Shown one piece after another: positions 63,628 to 64,000 of a stretch of DNA of 64,000 bases (its first letter is position 1; each line of letters starts with the position of its first letter). A model generated the notes under the pieces. That model was not told where the DNA came from. It saw nothing but the letters and a program-made list of their open reading frames with translations, and did not search any database. The position numbers and the translations under genes were made by a program. The DNA is taken from positions 434,001 through 498,000 of the forward strand of contig NZ_CANMKO010000001.1 in assembly GCF_947498515.1 (NCBI RefSeq), read 5' to 3'. This DNA is from an uncultured Pelagimonas sp. (GTDB taxonomy: Bacteria; Pseudomonadota; Alphaproteobacteria; Rhodobacterales; Rhodobacteraceae).

Positions 63628-64000
63628 ATGGAGTTTGTTCTTTCCCAACTTGCCGGCTTTGGCGGGGCGTTTTACGCGCTGATCATTGATCCTCTGACCT
63701 ATGTCTATTTGGTCACGTCTGTGTTTCTTGGCATCACCTTTGGGGCTTTGCCGGGGTTAACCGCGACATTGGCGGTGACCATTTTGACCGGCTTTTTCGG
63801 CAATAAAATCCCACTAGATTATTCGCTAATCGCGTTGCTTGGGGCCTATGTTGGGGCAATCTATGGTGGGTCGTATCCGTCGATCTTGCTCAATATTCCC
63901 GGTACTGCGGCCTCGGCGGCGACGGCGATGGATGGCCATCCATTGGCCAAGCAGGGCAGGGGTGGCGAAGCCCTTGGCCTGACCACTACCGCCTCCTTCA
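63628..64000 (+). CDS. tctA: Tripartite tricarboxylate transporter large permease (TctA, 3' end outside window)
   Basis: The first 124 codons of a TctA permease are present from the ATG at 63628, one base after the tctB stop. The translation has the family pattern LGITFGALPGLTATLAVTIL and YGGSYPSILLNIPGTAASAATAMDGHPLAKQG. The window ends inside the gene. It forms the main transport channel of the TctCBA system. Confidence 0.93.
   Translation, partial: MEFVLSQLAGFGGAFYALIIDPLTYVYLVTSVFLGITFGALPGLTATLAVTILTGFFGNKIPLDYSLIALLGAYVGAIYGGSYPSILLNIPGTAASAATAMDGHPLAKQGRGGEALGLTTTASF

Noticed and set aside
1-64000. CRISPR arrays, insertion sequences, prophage, integrons, tRNA or rRNA genes
   Set aside because: No regularly spaced repeats, transposase or phage genes, cloverleaf or rRNA sequence were seen in any gap.

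Overview
This 64 kb window is chromosomal DNA of an alphaproteobacterium, most likely a marine Roseobacter-group member of the Rhodobacteraceae. The basis is the ccoNOQP / usp / fnrL / hemN neighbourhood typical of that family, FnrL-type boxes (TTGAT-N4-ATCAA), an alphaproteobacterial LexA box (GTTC-N7-GTTC), a yejABEF peptide importer, a TctCBA transporter, and dense GC-rich gene packing with many ATGA/TGATG overlaps. I see no rRNA, tRNA, insertion sequence, prophage or CRISPR array.

Layout. 1-9.2 kb: a PAS-GAF sensor cut by the window edge, then the microaerobic respiration block (ccoNOQP cbb3 oxidase, a universal stress protein, a PhzF-like protein, fnrL and hemN), with three FNR-type boxes in the two divergent promoter regions. 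8.7-18.2 kb: a MarR regulator and EamA exporter sharing a three-copy operator, the yejABEF importer, a membrane-anchored cytochrome c, prephenate dehydratase and a DUF502 membrane protein. 18.3-25.0 kb: a LysR regulator divergent from a tightly coupled five-gene operon (aldehyde dehydrogenase, M19-like protein with an altered metal site, an unrecognised 561-residue protein, a DUF3726-like protein, an Ldh_2-type reductase). It looks like an uncharacterised catabolic pathway. The 25.03-25.46 kb gap holds repeats and a 20-bp palindrome but no gene.

25.5-36.2 kb: a DUF1992 protein, an acyl-CoA synthetase, and a nine-gene leftward run (pcaD-like, alpha/beta hydrolase, pcaB-like, MFS, zinc alcohol dehydrogenase, enolase-superfamily dehydratase, an SqrR/BigR-like regulator, amidase). 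36.3-46.4 kb: mostly housekeeping and single genes (FKBP isomerase, VOC, dehalogenase-like pair, truB, LysR, metG, MFS, thioesterase), an orphan SOS-controlled imuA and an aldo/keto reductase. 46.5-53.8 kb: an XRE regulator divergent from a fatty-acid desaturase across a perfect palindrome, a chemoreceptor, a lone solute-binding protein, and ackA with a fused MaoC-phosphotransacetylase. 54.0-57.9 kb: a compact five-gene operon (two DUF4178 proteins, a 57-residue membrane miniprotein, a DUF350 protein, and a membrane-embedded aminopropyltransferase), probably a polyamine-linked envelope system. 57.9-64.0 kb: a secreted-type protein with a probable frameshift, then a GntR-controlled locus (Gfo/Idh/MocA oxidoreductase and isopropylmalate-dehydrogenase-like enzyme) divergent from tctCBA, whose last gene is cut by the right edge.

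The best candidates for undescribed biology are the 19.2-25.0 kb operon and the 54.0-57.9 kb operon, followed by the stand-alone SOS imuA and the SqrR-like regulator beside an amidase. Functions come from reading translations and motifs by eye. No database search was possible.
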